64,000 nucleotides of DNA from Stereum hirsutum FP-91666 SS1 (Eukaryota; Basidiomycota; Agaricomycetes; Russulales; Stereaceae), in assembly GCF_000264905.1 (NCBI RefSeq), contig NW_006763148.1, forward strand, positions 1,147,575 through 1,211,574, read 5' to 3'. The notes below the pieces were generated by a model. That model saw only the letters and a program-made list of their open reading frames with translations. It was not told the origin of the DNA and did no database searches. Made by a program: the position numbers and the translations under genes. This document shows, piece by piece, positions 36,021 to 48,843 of the stretch. How positions within the stretch are numbered: position 1 is the stretch's first letter; each line of letters opens with the position of its first letter.

Positions 36021-37415
36021 CCGGTCGAACAATTTAGAAACCCAACCCTAGACACCAAGATCACTTCTATTGCCAGAAACGCAAGCCAGATATAGCACTA
36101 GACACCCAAGCCAATACATCTGAGCCCACAGCTTGGAAATAGCGCAGCAGACTATCAGAAAATGTCGCAGGTTTGACGCCACAAACGGGAATCATAAACG
36201 AGAGAACAATGAAGAGGCTCAAAAAGGAACTGACCGGAGCTCGCCTGCTGTACGTCATCACGATATATCGAATATGCTATCTTTCATGTCAAGAGTGCCA
36301 TCTACCAGTGAAAAAGGCGGTACTCCACCACGAAAGAGTGCATGGCAAGCTTGTGGGACTGACAAGAACAACAAACATCAGATTCCTCTCGGACTTGCAC
36401 GCTCGGGCGGCCAATGACCGGACGGGCAGCGTCCGTACCGCAACAATGATCCATGTGGCGTAAGTGTGGCACCGCTACCGGTTACGCGGCCTGTCGTCGA
36501 AGATATGTACTTCAAAGATGTGCGCCGACAGCGGCTGCTCGAATGTTTGCATAATTTAAACGTATTAGGCCTGAGCGTCTCCTTGCTGCTAGCCTCGCAC
36601 GTCTAAAATCCGCGGTGGCAGCGTGGCGCACAACGGCGCCGTTCATCCTCCGACATCCGAGTCGAGTCTGCAGGAAGAACTTACTAGATCGACTTGAATG
36701 AAAATCGCCGAACCCGGGCAGACATGCCACCGACCTCGAGTCTGCCTCAGTGCATCCTCGAGCTCCATACGATACCGACCGACCACCGAACCCGTTCCAC
36801 TGTTCAATTCCATGATTCGTTGGCGAATGGACCAGTATCGAATAACCAATTGGAAACATGTGCATGAAGACCGCTTCCGACACGGGCGCATCATGCTTGG
36901 AGCTCATCGAAAAAAGGCGTTGCATAAGCCGTTGTTCGGATGGACCACTGTTGGGAACTCGAATGCATCTGGAGTGGTTGACTGCCGATGTGCACCTGTA
37001 AGTTGTTTCCGTCCCTCCGAAAGAGTCGGAGGTTGAGTTGAGCTTGAGCGTCAAGAGGCCAAAGAAGGAGTGAGAGATAGTAGACTGCCAATGGAACACA
37101 CACTACGATTTAAACACGTATATACATACTATATAAGTAGCGGGAAAACGAACAGCAGCCGGGGAGGGGCGGAGTAACAGGGACGGGAATAGAGACATCG
37201 AGGAGAGGGAAGACAGGGAGTGAGACTAGAGCAGAGAAGACGGCGAGCCAGAGGGATGTATTTACAACTTGAAAGAATATCGTGTATGTGTAGGCCCGGA
37301 GGGAAATGTGAATGATAGATTGAGTTATGTAAAATGTGATAAACAAACTGTGTACATACAGAAGGAAAATCAAAATCGACAGAGAGTGGACGGGACAGTT
37401 TGAGAGATGGGTCAG

Positions 37416-37472
37416 TGGATGGATGAATGGATGGACGGACGGATGGATGGACGGATGGATGGATGGCCGGAT
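37416..37472. repeat. (ATGG)n-type microsatellite
   Basis: Imperfect tandem ATGG/ACGG tetranucleotides run for about 57 bp in non-coding DNA. Confidence 0.9.
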
Positions 37473-37800
37473 GTTGAGTGCCAACAGTGTGCCTAAGAGT
37501 TGTAACGAAAATCAGACATAGCGGTTGATGGTGCACGTAGAGGTAGAGGGAGACAATGAGAGTGTAAACGAAGGACGAGTGATGTGTCGATGCCGAATCT
37601 GTCAAACGAACATGAGCAATCTTCAAGCCGAGCTGCAAGCCCGAGCTTCAAACAAACATGCAAAGTGGGTTGAGGTGAAGAGATGGACGGGAAGCGCGAT
37701 GAATTATTGTACTATATGACAGTGATAAAAAACGAGCGAAAAAAAAGAGAGTATGAGATCGATGCATTGGGTTGGTACAGTACGCCAGGCACGATGTGGT

Positions 37801-37843
37801 GGTATGTATGGATGTATATATGTATGTATGTATGTACGTATGT
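37801..37843. repeat. (ATGT)n-type microsatellite
   Basis: Imperfect tandem ATGT units run for about 43 bp in non-coding DNA. Confidence 0.85.
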
Positions 37844-38250
37844 GGGAGGCGGAGGGATATATGCAAGCAAGCAACACGTAACAGAAGCGAATAACGGCAA
37901 AGAAAACCAACATGCAAACAAGACCGCCACCACGATGGATGTGGAGAAAACAATGTGGCAACTGGGTGAGTTATGAACTGGAATGAGCCGTCCTACGGCG
38001 ATTATATGTCACAGGGAAAGGAGAAGATCGAAGACAGGCTCCAGAGGCAATAAGGAGAGAAGGTAAAGTACAAAAATGGAGATATGTCTATGCACGAAGA
38101 CGTAGGCAGCTTGGGAAAGAGAAAAAAATTAATGCAAGCAACCGGTAGGTAATCGATGAACGCTCAGTCTGAATCAACATTTTGACGCCTCACATTGGGT
38201 AAAAAAAAAAAAGGTGCAACAGGAAATAACAAACGCAATCCACTTTACTC

Positions 38251-40298
38251 TCACGACTCGGGCTCCTCCGGATCCATGTTGATCGCCCTCAGCATTCCCT
38301 GAGTGATTCCTGTACCCGTGCCCGTGCCAATACTACTACCTGCTACCGGAGCCCTAGATGAATCCGTCTCTGTATACGCAGGCGGTGGATCCCTTGGCAT
38401 AGCTGCTGTTTCCTCCGGATGGTCCTGTACCAATGCCATCTGGTTTAGGTTCCTCATCGCAGCCTGAACCGCTGCAGGGTCCATAGTACCATCGGGAGAC
38501 ACGGACGTGAGTGGCACCGAGATGAAAGGTACCTGATTATCCCGGGCGCTTGCGTCGTAATTTGGTGGTGCTTTTGTGGAAGGCCGTGGACGGGGTTGTG
38601 GATTCGGGTGAACACGTAAGACGGTGCTTGAAGTCGAGCCGACAGTAGAGTGCGAGTTAGAGGGAGGATAGTGGTCGTGATGAGGCCCATCGTTGGGTGT
38701 TATGGGGGAAGGGAGGGTGGCGGCAGCTTCTTGTTGAGGTTTTGTCGGGACTGGGGGAAGTGAGCGAGAGGAGGAAGGTTGGCCGAAGATATGCGGGCCG
38801 GAGTGGAGGGACATATGTGAAGCAGGGGAACGGAGAGATGATGAACCGAGCGTACGTGGCGAGAAGCCTTGCATTGAAGCGCCACTCGACGTGGATGAAT
38901 CGGGGTATAACCATGGCTGGTCGTGTCGTGAGTAGGATTGTGAGTGTTGGCGGGGGAGCATGGGCAATTCACGTGATGAAGGAACGGGTGGTGGAACGAG
39001 AGGTACGGCACCGTAACGCGGCCGATAATTTGATGACGATGAGATGGAGTGAGATAGTGGATGTGAATGAGAGTGGTTAGAGAATGGCTGACTAGAGGCT
39101 CCCGGAGAAATGGGAGTCGCAATTGTGTCTGTGGAGTCAGAGGACTGGCTACCACGCGAATTGTGCACGGGGCTGGAGGGACTGCTCGATCGAACGATAT
39201 CCGGCGATATCGGCCGTAATTGCGGTATGTTATGCCGCCACCGCTCTATGGAAGGAACATTTTCTGGAACAGAGGCGGAGAGGGCAGAAGCGGAGAGGGC
39301 GGCGGCGGAGACAGCTTCCGAGGATAACGAGAGACTGGAAGAGGCCCGAGAGGGACGGTGTTGAATGTCGACGACGCTATGGTCATCTTCGCGATGGACG
39401 ACTGCGGGGCCTGCTCGGGTGATGTTTGTCCACTCGTCGGCATCGGTGACTAGAAGCATGGAAGTGACCATGAGGAAGTCGAGGAGGCTTATGGGGACAC
39501 CACCATGTGTTCGCTGAGGTCTCGAAGCATCTGGCTTGTGGAGGGCATCGAAGACTCTGAGTTGTGGTGGCGCAGTGACAATTGCAGGCTCGAGAACGGC
39601 GACTGGCCCCTTTACACTGGCAGTCGTACACTTAATTAAGGGTCAGGTTCGAGGATCGCGATCGAAAGAGGAAATAAAGCAACGGACGTAATACGAGGAA
39701 CCGACTCTTCGCCATCGCATGCTGTGAGGATGGTGGGGGAGATAGAACTTGCGATAGCTGGTACGGCATTGGCTGTCAGTGAGTGGAAGCGAACAGGTAG
39801 ATTCACAGACGAAACGAACCTCAGTAGGGAACCGTAGGAGTAGCCGAGGAATTCTTCTGCAGGCTTCCAGGGCCCTTTGCCAAATGCGACCTGAATCCCC
39901 ACAAGTTCCCTACTCCTCCTCGAAGACTTTGCATTCTCCCTCCACCTGACGCGGGAAACATTGATGAGGCCCTTGGTATCTGTGCGACGTATCTTCGTGG
40001 TGTTATCTTGAGTCTCGATGACATAAAGTGGATTGGCCGAGAGGTCGTCATGTACGACGGATTCGAGAAAAGACGGAGATGATAATTTGAGAGTGATGAG
40101 CGGCTCTGGCTCTGGGGCGGCTGGGGTTTCTGAAGTGAAGCGAAGTAAGGAAGGAAAGGTGGAGTGGTGCGAATTGTTGTTCGTGGCGGGAGCTGTTTTA
40201 GGCCTGCTGTTTGTCACGGTGGAGGTGGCCCCGTCAAGGGAGGGTGTGAAGCTAGTGCCTGCCTGGTTGCTCTTATCTTCTGATTTCTTGAAGCGCAT
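38251..40298 (-). CDS. DUF6593-domain protein with Pro/Ser-rich tail
   Basis: Three exons (40298-39820, 39757-39688 and 39630-38251) join in frame to give 642 aa. Residues ~65-260 match the basidiomycete domain DUF6593: LITLKLSSPSFLES, NPLYVIETQDNTTKIRRT, WKPAEEFLGYSYGSLLR then SYRKFYLPHHPHSMRWRRVG, CTTASVKGPVAVLEP, QLRVFDALHKPD and ISLLDFLMVTSMLLVTDADE. The ~380-residue tail is disordered and Ser/Pro-rich and ends with an Asp/Glu-containing tip. The function of DUF6593 is not known; its fold is thought to resemble tubby or phospholipid-scramblase barrels, which I cannot check here. The acceptor TTAAG at 39631 is unusual, but it is the one that preserves the conserved CTT-SVKGP segment. No membrane segment is evident. 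Confidence 0.85.
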
Positions 40299-41499
40299 CT
40301 GCGGCGGGTGCGCTGAGCTCGTGCTTGTACGGCGAGTGCGGTGAGGAGAGAGCAGAGAGGGATGGGAAGCCCAAGGCCGTCCATGTCCTCCGACTGCTCT
40401 TTGCCAGTCCTCCGGCTCGGCATCTCCCTCCGTTTCCTATTCCTCCGCCTTCCTGCGCGCGTTCCTGGTTTTCTTTCCGACAACACAACGCGTCGGCAAC
40501 CTTCCGCCCTGCGTTATCGTCCTTCCCCATCGTGGCGCACCGTGCTGCCCTGTACTGCCCCCTTCCGGCCCCCTTTGCGACATACAAACATCACCCACAG
40601 CTCCGCACACAGACACAGGTCGCAGGATTCAGAGTCCCACTGGCGTCTTCAACGGGCGCTTCGCCCGCATACTCGTAACCATCTTCCAGGATCGGCTCGC
40701 ATCTATCCCCATATCGCCTCCTCTTCTTACTCACATCCCTTCGTCATCCCCCCGTTCTCTTTCCGACCTACCATACATATCTCCAACACGTCAGCCGCTG
40801 AAACTCACGTCTCTAAGCAGCTTTATTTGGCTTCATATACGCTTTTGGGGCTCCTTGCGAGTCAGGAATATGTATATAAACGGACTCAGCGCCATGAGAA
40901 GGTCCTTGGAACATGACCTCCAGCGCCGCATTCTTCTCCACGGCAACACAATGCGTCCTGAGCTAATGCATCTTTCCCCGGTACATACTGCACGATGAGG
41001 CACAATCAGCGAATCAAAACATATCTTTCCTTCCCTCCTGGTCGAGGAAGCAAGCAAGGGCCATCTTCAGGACAGATCGCTCGAATCTTCCCAAGCTTGC
41101 GCTAAACCCGGCCGCAACGGCCTTCTCTTGGCTTGTAGATCCCCCTCAGCTTCGATCAAAACATGGCCATCATACTCTCAACTCTGTCTCTGATATCGAG
41201 TCCAAAGTTGATCGCCTGCAGGAGGCTGTTGCTGCTGAACCGAAAGAGAGATCACGATGATGATGCGGACGCAATACTGGGAACGCCCCGCCACACCGTC
41301 GCCACACCTGCAAAGTTTACCGCAGACCGGAAACACGGCGCGTGAGAACCAACGCACGTTGCCGAGCGCGGCAACTCGCGTCTCTTGTTTCGCGCCTCGC
41401 GCCTCTTCTGCAACTCAACCCGAACGTACTCACTCCCTTCACGCACAATCTTGCACGCCGCCCGTCTCACTCACCCGCTCGACACCAAATTCACACAAA
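40299..41499. promoter_or_regulatory. Divergent intergenic region, DUF6593 gene / CHZ1
   Basis: 1.2 kb between divergent starts, pyrimidine-rich in the right half. It presumably contains both promoters and the 5' leaders. A 60-codon frame at 41163-41345 begins with ATG but has no family motif; at most it is an upstream open frame in the CHZ1 leader. Confidence 0.45.
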
Positions 41500-42104
41500 A
41501 TGTCCACTGACGCCACCACTCCTTCTAACACTGCGTCAGTTCTTTTACTTGTCAAGAAAATCATTCGTTATTGACGCGCTTTCTTTTCTTGCTTCTAGGA
41601 CTGCCACCTCTGTCACCGACGCCGCTAATGGCAGTGCGGCCAAGGGAAAGGGAAAGGCCACAGAGGATGTAAGCATGGACATCGATGAACCAGAAGAAGA
41701 GGAAGAGGATGACGACGAGGAAGCTGAAGACGACGATGATGAGGAGGTTAGCACTCGTCTCTTTCCCATCACCCATCCTCCCCTCCTTTGTTCGACTTTT
41801 CTCGCCCTCACCACGCCACTACGCGCGACTTCGACGCGATTTCTTTCACACCACTCGACTCTTTCAACGACGCTGACCTTTCGTTCCCCTACCTATGTCC
41901 GATCAGGAGGAAGACGAGCTCCAAGAGATCGACCCTTCCGCGATCCTCCCCTCTGGTGCCCGCCGTAGCACCCGCGGCGTCAAAGTCGACTACTCATCCG
42001 CCGAGGCACTCCAGAAGGCCGGCCTTAAGGCCGGCGAAGACGATGCCGAAGACACTGGCGAAGACTCGTTCGTCGCCACGGAGGAGGATGGCCGCGACGA
42101 TTGA
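41500..42104 (+). CDS. CHZ1: Histone H2A.Z chaperone CHZ1
   Basis: Chz1 binds H2A.Z-H2B dimers and delivers them to the SWR1 chromatin remodeller. Three exons (41500-41534, 41599-41746 and 41907-42104) give 126 aa, close to the fungal norm. An N-terminal Ser/Thr/Ala stretch is followed by VSMDIDEPEEEEEDDDEEAE, an acidic tract, and then the CHZ motif DELQEIDPSAILPSGARRST and RGVKVDYSSAEALQKAGL. The C-terminus is again acidic (DTGEDSFVATEEDGRDD). The first donor is GTCAGT rather than GTRAGT, but the reading frame and start context support it. An 18-bp perfect palindrome lies inside the last exon at 42018-42035. The protein is expected to be disordered and nuclear. Confidence 0.9.
42018..42035. 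repeat. 18-bp perfect palindrome in CHZ1 coding sequence
   Basis: GCCGGCCTTAAGGCCGGC equals its own reverse complement. It encodes part of the peptide AGLKAG just after the conserved CHZ motif. Confidence 0.95.
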
Positions 42105-43118
42105 TCGCTTTTCATGCCGGGTGGTCGATGGATGTCGTTGTCCTTTTGAAGGTGGCGCGTCTTGATGGATGGACGTACGTGTCTTGAGGATGAATGAAGC
42201 ATCGTGTTTCTTGTTGCAACCTGCCGTGTCTGTGTTATGATGCGTTTGGTCGAAGTTAATGTGCTGTTGTCTGTTGTCCCATCCCCTTTCTTTATGCCGG
42301 TCGGTCGAGATCATCATTCCGTTCTGCGTCTCTGGTCCTTCGTGGTCCCTGTGGTCCGTCCTGTTCTGTCGTGTAGCACCATAATTATAAATCTCTATTC
42401 GCTTGTGAGAAGTCAATCCATCGTTGTCGCTTCACTTGAATTGGTACGATTGGCGCCGTGCGACAGCGCATATATCGTGCGTTTCGCCTATGAGGAGCCG
42501 GCGCAGAGCTCGTTCATTCATCATGCATCATGTTCGAAGCATTCAACAGGATATCCATTGTCGTTTCCATTCAGTGTCGCACTCATAGCCGGCCTCAGTC
42601 GGCAGCAGTAGAGTGGCTCAACATGGAGGCCCCTATAAGCTGACCATGGTCACACACTGTTTGTGGCGTCCAGCCTTCAATCATTCCAACTTCGTTGCAC
42701 AAGAGCAGTGAAAGCAAACGGTCGTAAGTAATCGATATCATACTACGAACATGCAACGGCTGCGTGAGCGAACTTGAAGAAAGTCATTATGCAGTTCGTG
42801 TCATTGAATGCACGAGCGTACGGTATACTACTACGTGTGGATGTAGGTCGGACATGAGAGCGTGACGAATAATACTTACGAGGTATCAAGTGATTCTACA
42901 ACAGCAATATCCACAGGAGGATAGCTATAAACAACGAGGACGAGGACGACGAAGAAGAAAATCCAGAGAAAAGGCTGCCATGACGGGATCGAGGGGCGGG
43001 TGGGGGACTCTATGGAATACTGTACAAAAGGAGATAGATAATGCACGTCTCTACTATACCTACAGGAAAGAAATAGATAGGAAAAGAATGATAAGGGAAA
43101 AGGAAGAGAAAAAGAAAA
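42105..43118. other. Convergent intergenic region, CHZ1 / F-box gene
   Basis: About 1 kb between two stop codons. It should include both 3' UTRs; the right part (42940-43110) is A/G-rich. No gene or RNA is recognised. Confidence 0.45.
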
Positions 43119-45457
43119 TCAAAGCATCGTAAAACTCCCCACAGCCACCACCGCCAACGTCACACAATACAAAATACACCTGATCTCCTCCCCCGCCTTC
43201 GTCTGCTCCCTGATCAACCCTCCCCATCCACTCTTCCTCTTCTCCGGATCACCATTCGGTTTCATCTCGACGCTATACCGCTTCACGTCGTCCCGCCCCC
43301 GTCCTCCTCCGAGTCCACCAATACCCCCACCAGACCGATACCAAGGTTTCCGCGACCTCTCGCACACGAGTAATGCGGAGGGTAAACCGTGATGGTCCGA
43401 GACGAGCTCGTAGGACGCGCTTTGGATGTTCGTGATGGGGGCTTCGCGACGGGGCGGGAATGGGGTGGGCGCGATGAAGTTGAGGGAGAAGGTGCGAAGA
43501 CGGGGGTTTGAGCGTGCGAGACGGGTGCCGCAGGTGGAGAAGGATTCTTCTTTGGGAGATTTGATGATTCGGAGGTTAAGAGAGGTAAGCTTGCAGAGCG
43601 GGCGGATGGTCCGTGTGAATGCATCCTGAACGAACCAAAGGAAAGAGAAGAGAAAAGAGATACATTAGAGGAATTATCACGAGTGTGTGAAGGAGTAGAG
43701 GGAGAAAGCGACAGACGTTCACCAGTGTGAAAGAAGGCTTGCACGCGCATGTCAGGTCCAGGTGTTTCAAGTTCGGACAGACAGCGACCAACATGCGCAA
43801 CATCCCCCCATTATCATACCCATGCTCCAAAGCAAACGAGATCGTCAATTCCTTCAACGAGCCCAACTCCTGCAACACACCCGACACCGTCAACGGCGTG
43901 CTCTCCCGCAGTGATATTGGCTCGATCAGCTTCAGCGCCTTGAGCGCCCCTTTATACGGCAGCGCCTGTACCTGCTCCAACGTCCCACTGAAGTTCGTCA
44001 CGCGAGGCAAGGCTTCTCGATGTACCGCACGGATGATATCTGGTGCCGAAACGCTGGGTTGGTACCCAAGCAGGTGAATTTCTTGAAGTTGTTTGTGTTC
44101 CTCGAGGAAGGTGATGAATGGGCGTTTGACGTTCGGGTTGATGGCGGAGTGCCAGTCGAGGACGATGTCGCCGAGGAGAAGTTTCCGGAGGTGGGGCCAG
44201 CGACCTCGGGTGAGGCGATGGGCGTCGACGGGGTTGGCGGCTGAAACACCGTCGAAGGAGAGTTCTTGGAGGTTTGGACAACGGTTGATGAGCATCTCCC
44301 AGAGGCGTTTGTAGCCTGGTACTGGGTCCTCTGGTGGTCCAATGTCGTACAGAAGGACATGAGCATGCGCTGCTACGCTTGCATGATATGTCAAAGGGCC
44401 TTAGCACTTGACTTACCTCGTGAGAGCGCCCAGTGTTGAGCATAGAAGCCGGACTTGAATGTCAGCGCAAAGCCAGTGAGGTTGCTGAAGTCGTATAGCT
44501 AGATTCATGAAACCCAACATGTCTCAGGAAGCAGGGTGAATACAGATAGAAAAGAAAAACGCACATGACTCTTCGGAGAAGGCTGCACACACCCCAAACT
44601 CGTTTCGACGTATCTTAATCGAGTGCAGCTATAAACAAACAACGCCCACCAGAATCCCAACATCTCCGTCAGCTCTCTCGCATAGCGCATCTACCTCCTC
44701 GCAGAGTATAGAGAAAGGACTCACTACAGCCTCAACGCGAACCACATATCATCGTTAGGTGCCAACTCCTCCCCATCCCACTGGAACCTCTGTAGCACCT
44801 CCAGATTGACAGCAGCCCTCCTCACCGCCGCACTAACTTTATACCCGTCCTCGAGCGAATAACGACTACTTCGCGGCACGAGTGGTACCGGATCGGGAGA
44901 GACGGAGAGGGTGCGAACGTGTCGTGCGCGCTCGGGATTGTTGAAGAGCATCTCGAGAGTGGTGCAGCATTGTTCGACGCCGCGCAGGGTGACATGGCTG
45001 TAAAGAACTGGAATGACATATTGTAAGACTTGCGGAGACTGTTCATATTATACGGATTTAGAGCGCAGGGTCGACGTCATGAACGTGGACGAGGATTGAA
45101 TAGGCGGGAAGCATTTAAAGTCAGACGATCAGCAACGTTGTAGATAAGACAAGAGCACGGAGATGAGATTGAGTCAAATAGGCTACTAACGACAAGACAA
45201 AGATGAAGGATCTCTGCGGGGCAGGGCAGATAAGTTGCGATTTCGATGAGAACGTCGCCGGGCACACGATCCAACGGTGGAGAAAAGCTGGCGTTGTCGT
45301 TGCTGGCCATGGCAGCGGTGAGTGCGGAACGAAGTGCTGTTGTTGGCGCTGCCATGACCTTCCGGGCGCTAGCCATGACGCCACCGCGAACCATGCTCGG
45401 TCCGCTCGCAGCGATCGGCTGTGGCGGCGCCTCAATCGGCAGGTTTGTCCAGCTCAT
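43119..45457 (-). CDS. F-box protein with LRR-like body and hydrophobic C-terminal tail
   Basis: The first exon (from ATG 45457) ends in an F-box: LDRVPGDVLIEIATYLPCPA then EILHLCLV. Splicing joins it to SPQVLQYVIPVLYSHVTLRG, ARHVRTLSVSPDPVPLVPRS and ELAPNDDMWFALRL. Later exons supply CTRLRYVETSLGCVQPSPKS, LYDFSNLTGFALTFKSGFY, NRCPNLQELSFDGVSAANPV, ALEHGYDNGGMLRMLVAVCP and HLDLTCACKPSFTL. The leucine-rich repeats are irregular. The last exon ends in CILYCVTLAVVAVGSFTML, a ~19-residue hydrophobic stretch at the extreme C-terminus that could be a tail anchor. F-box proteins recruit substrates to SCF ubiquitin ligases; the target is unknown. Exon junctions near 44690 (donor TA|GTGAGT, acceptor TTTATAG, intron ~100 nt) and 43650 are inferred from frame and splice signals. 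Confidence 0.82.
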
Positions 45458-46125
45458 ATTGTAGACGGTGACAACGACGATGAATTGAAGGAGGAGGTTG
45501 TGTGAGATGGATGAAGACGCTCGGTGTAGACGGTGGGCACGACGATTATCAGATTTATGATCACTTCTACTCCTTCGCTTGTTCGAAACAGGCTCTCCAC
45601 CCTAATACTATCTCTTCTTCCGATTCGTCATTCATGTACCTCCACAGTGCGAAGGCCGTGTTGAGGTTTCCACGCACCTTCTTTCGGGCTTCGTTGACAG
45701 TGCACACGCCCGAAACTCATCCGAACCGCTTGGCAAACATGAACCGGAAGCCAGACATAAATCTGCAAACACATGCGATTTTGTCTATTATCTTGGTGCG
45801 AAGAATACATCTGGCTTTCTCTACTCGTACGAACCGCAATCGCCCTCTCACAAGTAGGGGACGTTCATGAAGCATTACAATGTCGATGAAGAAAACAAAC
45901 GAAAATCAGTACCTGTCGGACCGAAGCAAGGTAAGAGAAGTGTCGAGGAAGTGTGCGTGTGGTGATCGTGCGAAGCGTTGAAGAGCGCATGAAAGACGCG
46001 TTTTTGGTGGTGCACGCATGGCGGGCGATAGTGACGGGTGAGAGAATTAGGGTCGGGGTCGAGAGTGGGTACAGTTATGGCAGAAACGATGCAAACGGAG
46101 GAGTCGATATGCGCAATGAAATTAA
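45458..46125. other. Intergenic, F-box 5' side / HMT1 3' side
   Basis: 668 bp between tandem minus-strand genes. It presumably includes the F-box gene promoter and HMT1 3' UTR. Nothing further is seen. Confidence 0.45.
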
Positions 46126-47918
<1,793 letters not shown>

Positions 47919-48285
47919 GGTGAAGCAGGAGCGAGGTAGAAGAGAAGGGAGGGAGGAGCTGGAGGAAAAAAAGCAAGCTCGGAAGACGAGAGTGGAGAAC
48001 CAGAAAAGAAAAAAGCAGCCGATCGCGAACGGAGCGTCGATCACGTGGGCGACGCGCGGAGCCCAGAAAAGGAAGTCGAAAAGGCGGTGCCACACTTGCC
48101 TGGAGTCGCTGCGCTTGCACTGCTTGAGCTTCGATAAAACCCGAGCATGGGCCGCGAGCTTCCGCAATCCGTCTCTCTCTTCCTTACCACCACCATCTCG
48201 AACCCCTTTACCTGCTTTCAATCACCACAATATGGTTGGTTTCTTCGCTTTTTAGCATGTCCATGGACTCATTGACATGTAGATC
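47919..48285. promoter_or_regulatory. Bidirectional promoter with a CACGTG site
   Basis: 367 bp separate the HMT1 and BRI3-like start codons. An E-box/G-box palindrome CACGTG lies at 48042-48047, about 125 bp upstream of HMT1. It could bind bHLH or bZIP factors, but this is not tested. An ATG near 48232 is followed by a stop and could be part of the 5' leader of the plus-strand gene. Confidence 0.4.
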
Positions 48286-48843
48286 ATGCAGAGTAACGCC
48301 AAGAGTGATTCCATCAACCAGCCCATGGGCAACCCTCCGGCATACGAGTATGTGGCCGGAAGTGCGTATCTTCGTTCGTTAGCTCTTCGGATTGCATCTG
48401 ACGGCTATAACCTGCACAGGTTCCTCGCAAGCTCCTCTAGGCAAACCTTCAGAGGCAAAGTCATATATGCCACCCCCGCCGCCCCCACCTCAGGCTCAGT
48501 CATACGGCGCTACAGTGCCAGGTCACTCCACCACCGTGTATCATTATCAGGATCCCCGTACAGGCCAACAGATCTCGTCCCTCCTCCCACCGGACGCACC
48601 GGCTATGATTTGTCTCCAGCAGGGTGAACATATAGCACAGACGCAGTACGGCATTCTCGGTCAGCCTTCGCCTCCTCTTTACTCCACTCTTCGCTCCATC
48701 CCGCTGACGTGGTTATATTTCCTCAAATAGGTGTGCTGGCCGCTGTGATCTGGTTCCCGGTTGGCATCGCCTGTTGTCTCCTTGACAGGAAGGTCAAGTG
48801 CAAGAGATGTGGCGAGATCATCAGTAGCGGTATCGTCGACTAA
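48286..48843 (+). CDS. BRI3-like small membrane protein with Cys motif
   Basis: Three exons (48286-48361, 48420-48659 and 48731-48843) give 142 aa. The N-terminal half is Pro/Gln-rich (SQAPLGKPSEAKSYMP, then a polyproline run), typical of cytosolic PPxY-poor tails. The conserved part is LLPPDAPAMICLQQGEHIAQ, QYGILGVLAAVIWFPVGIAC then CLLDRKVKCKRCGEIISSGI. It comprises one hydrophobic segment followed by CxRCG, as in brain protein I3 (BRI3) of animals and related fungal proteins of endolysosomal membranes. The function is not established. The donor GTGCGT at 48362 was chosen over GTATGT at 48350 because only it keeps the frame. The stop at 48841-48843 follows SGIVD. Confidence 0.82.

Larger units (their letters stand above)
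35050..38250. other. Gene-poor stretch with microsatellites
   Basis: About 3.2 kb. It includes the presumed ATG3 promoter, one tiny spliced frame at 35823-36020 (listed separately), a (ATGG)n-type repeat at 37416-37472, an (ATGT)n-type repeat at 37801-37843 and a poly-A run near 38202-38212. A minus-strand frame of ~195 codons at 36512-37099 has no family motif or splice partner and is not called a gene. Confidence 0.5.

Noticed and set aside
36512..37099. 195-codon minus-strand frame upstream of the microsatellites
   Set aside because: No recognisable motif, no splice partners and an atypical amino-acid mix.
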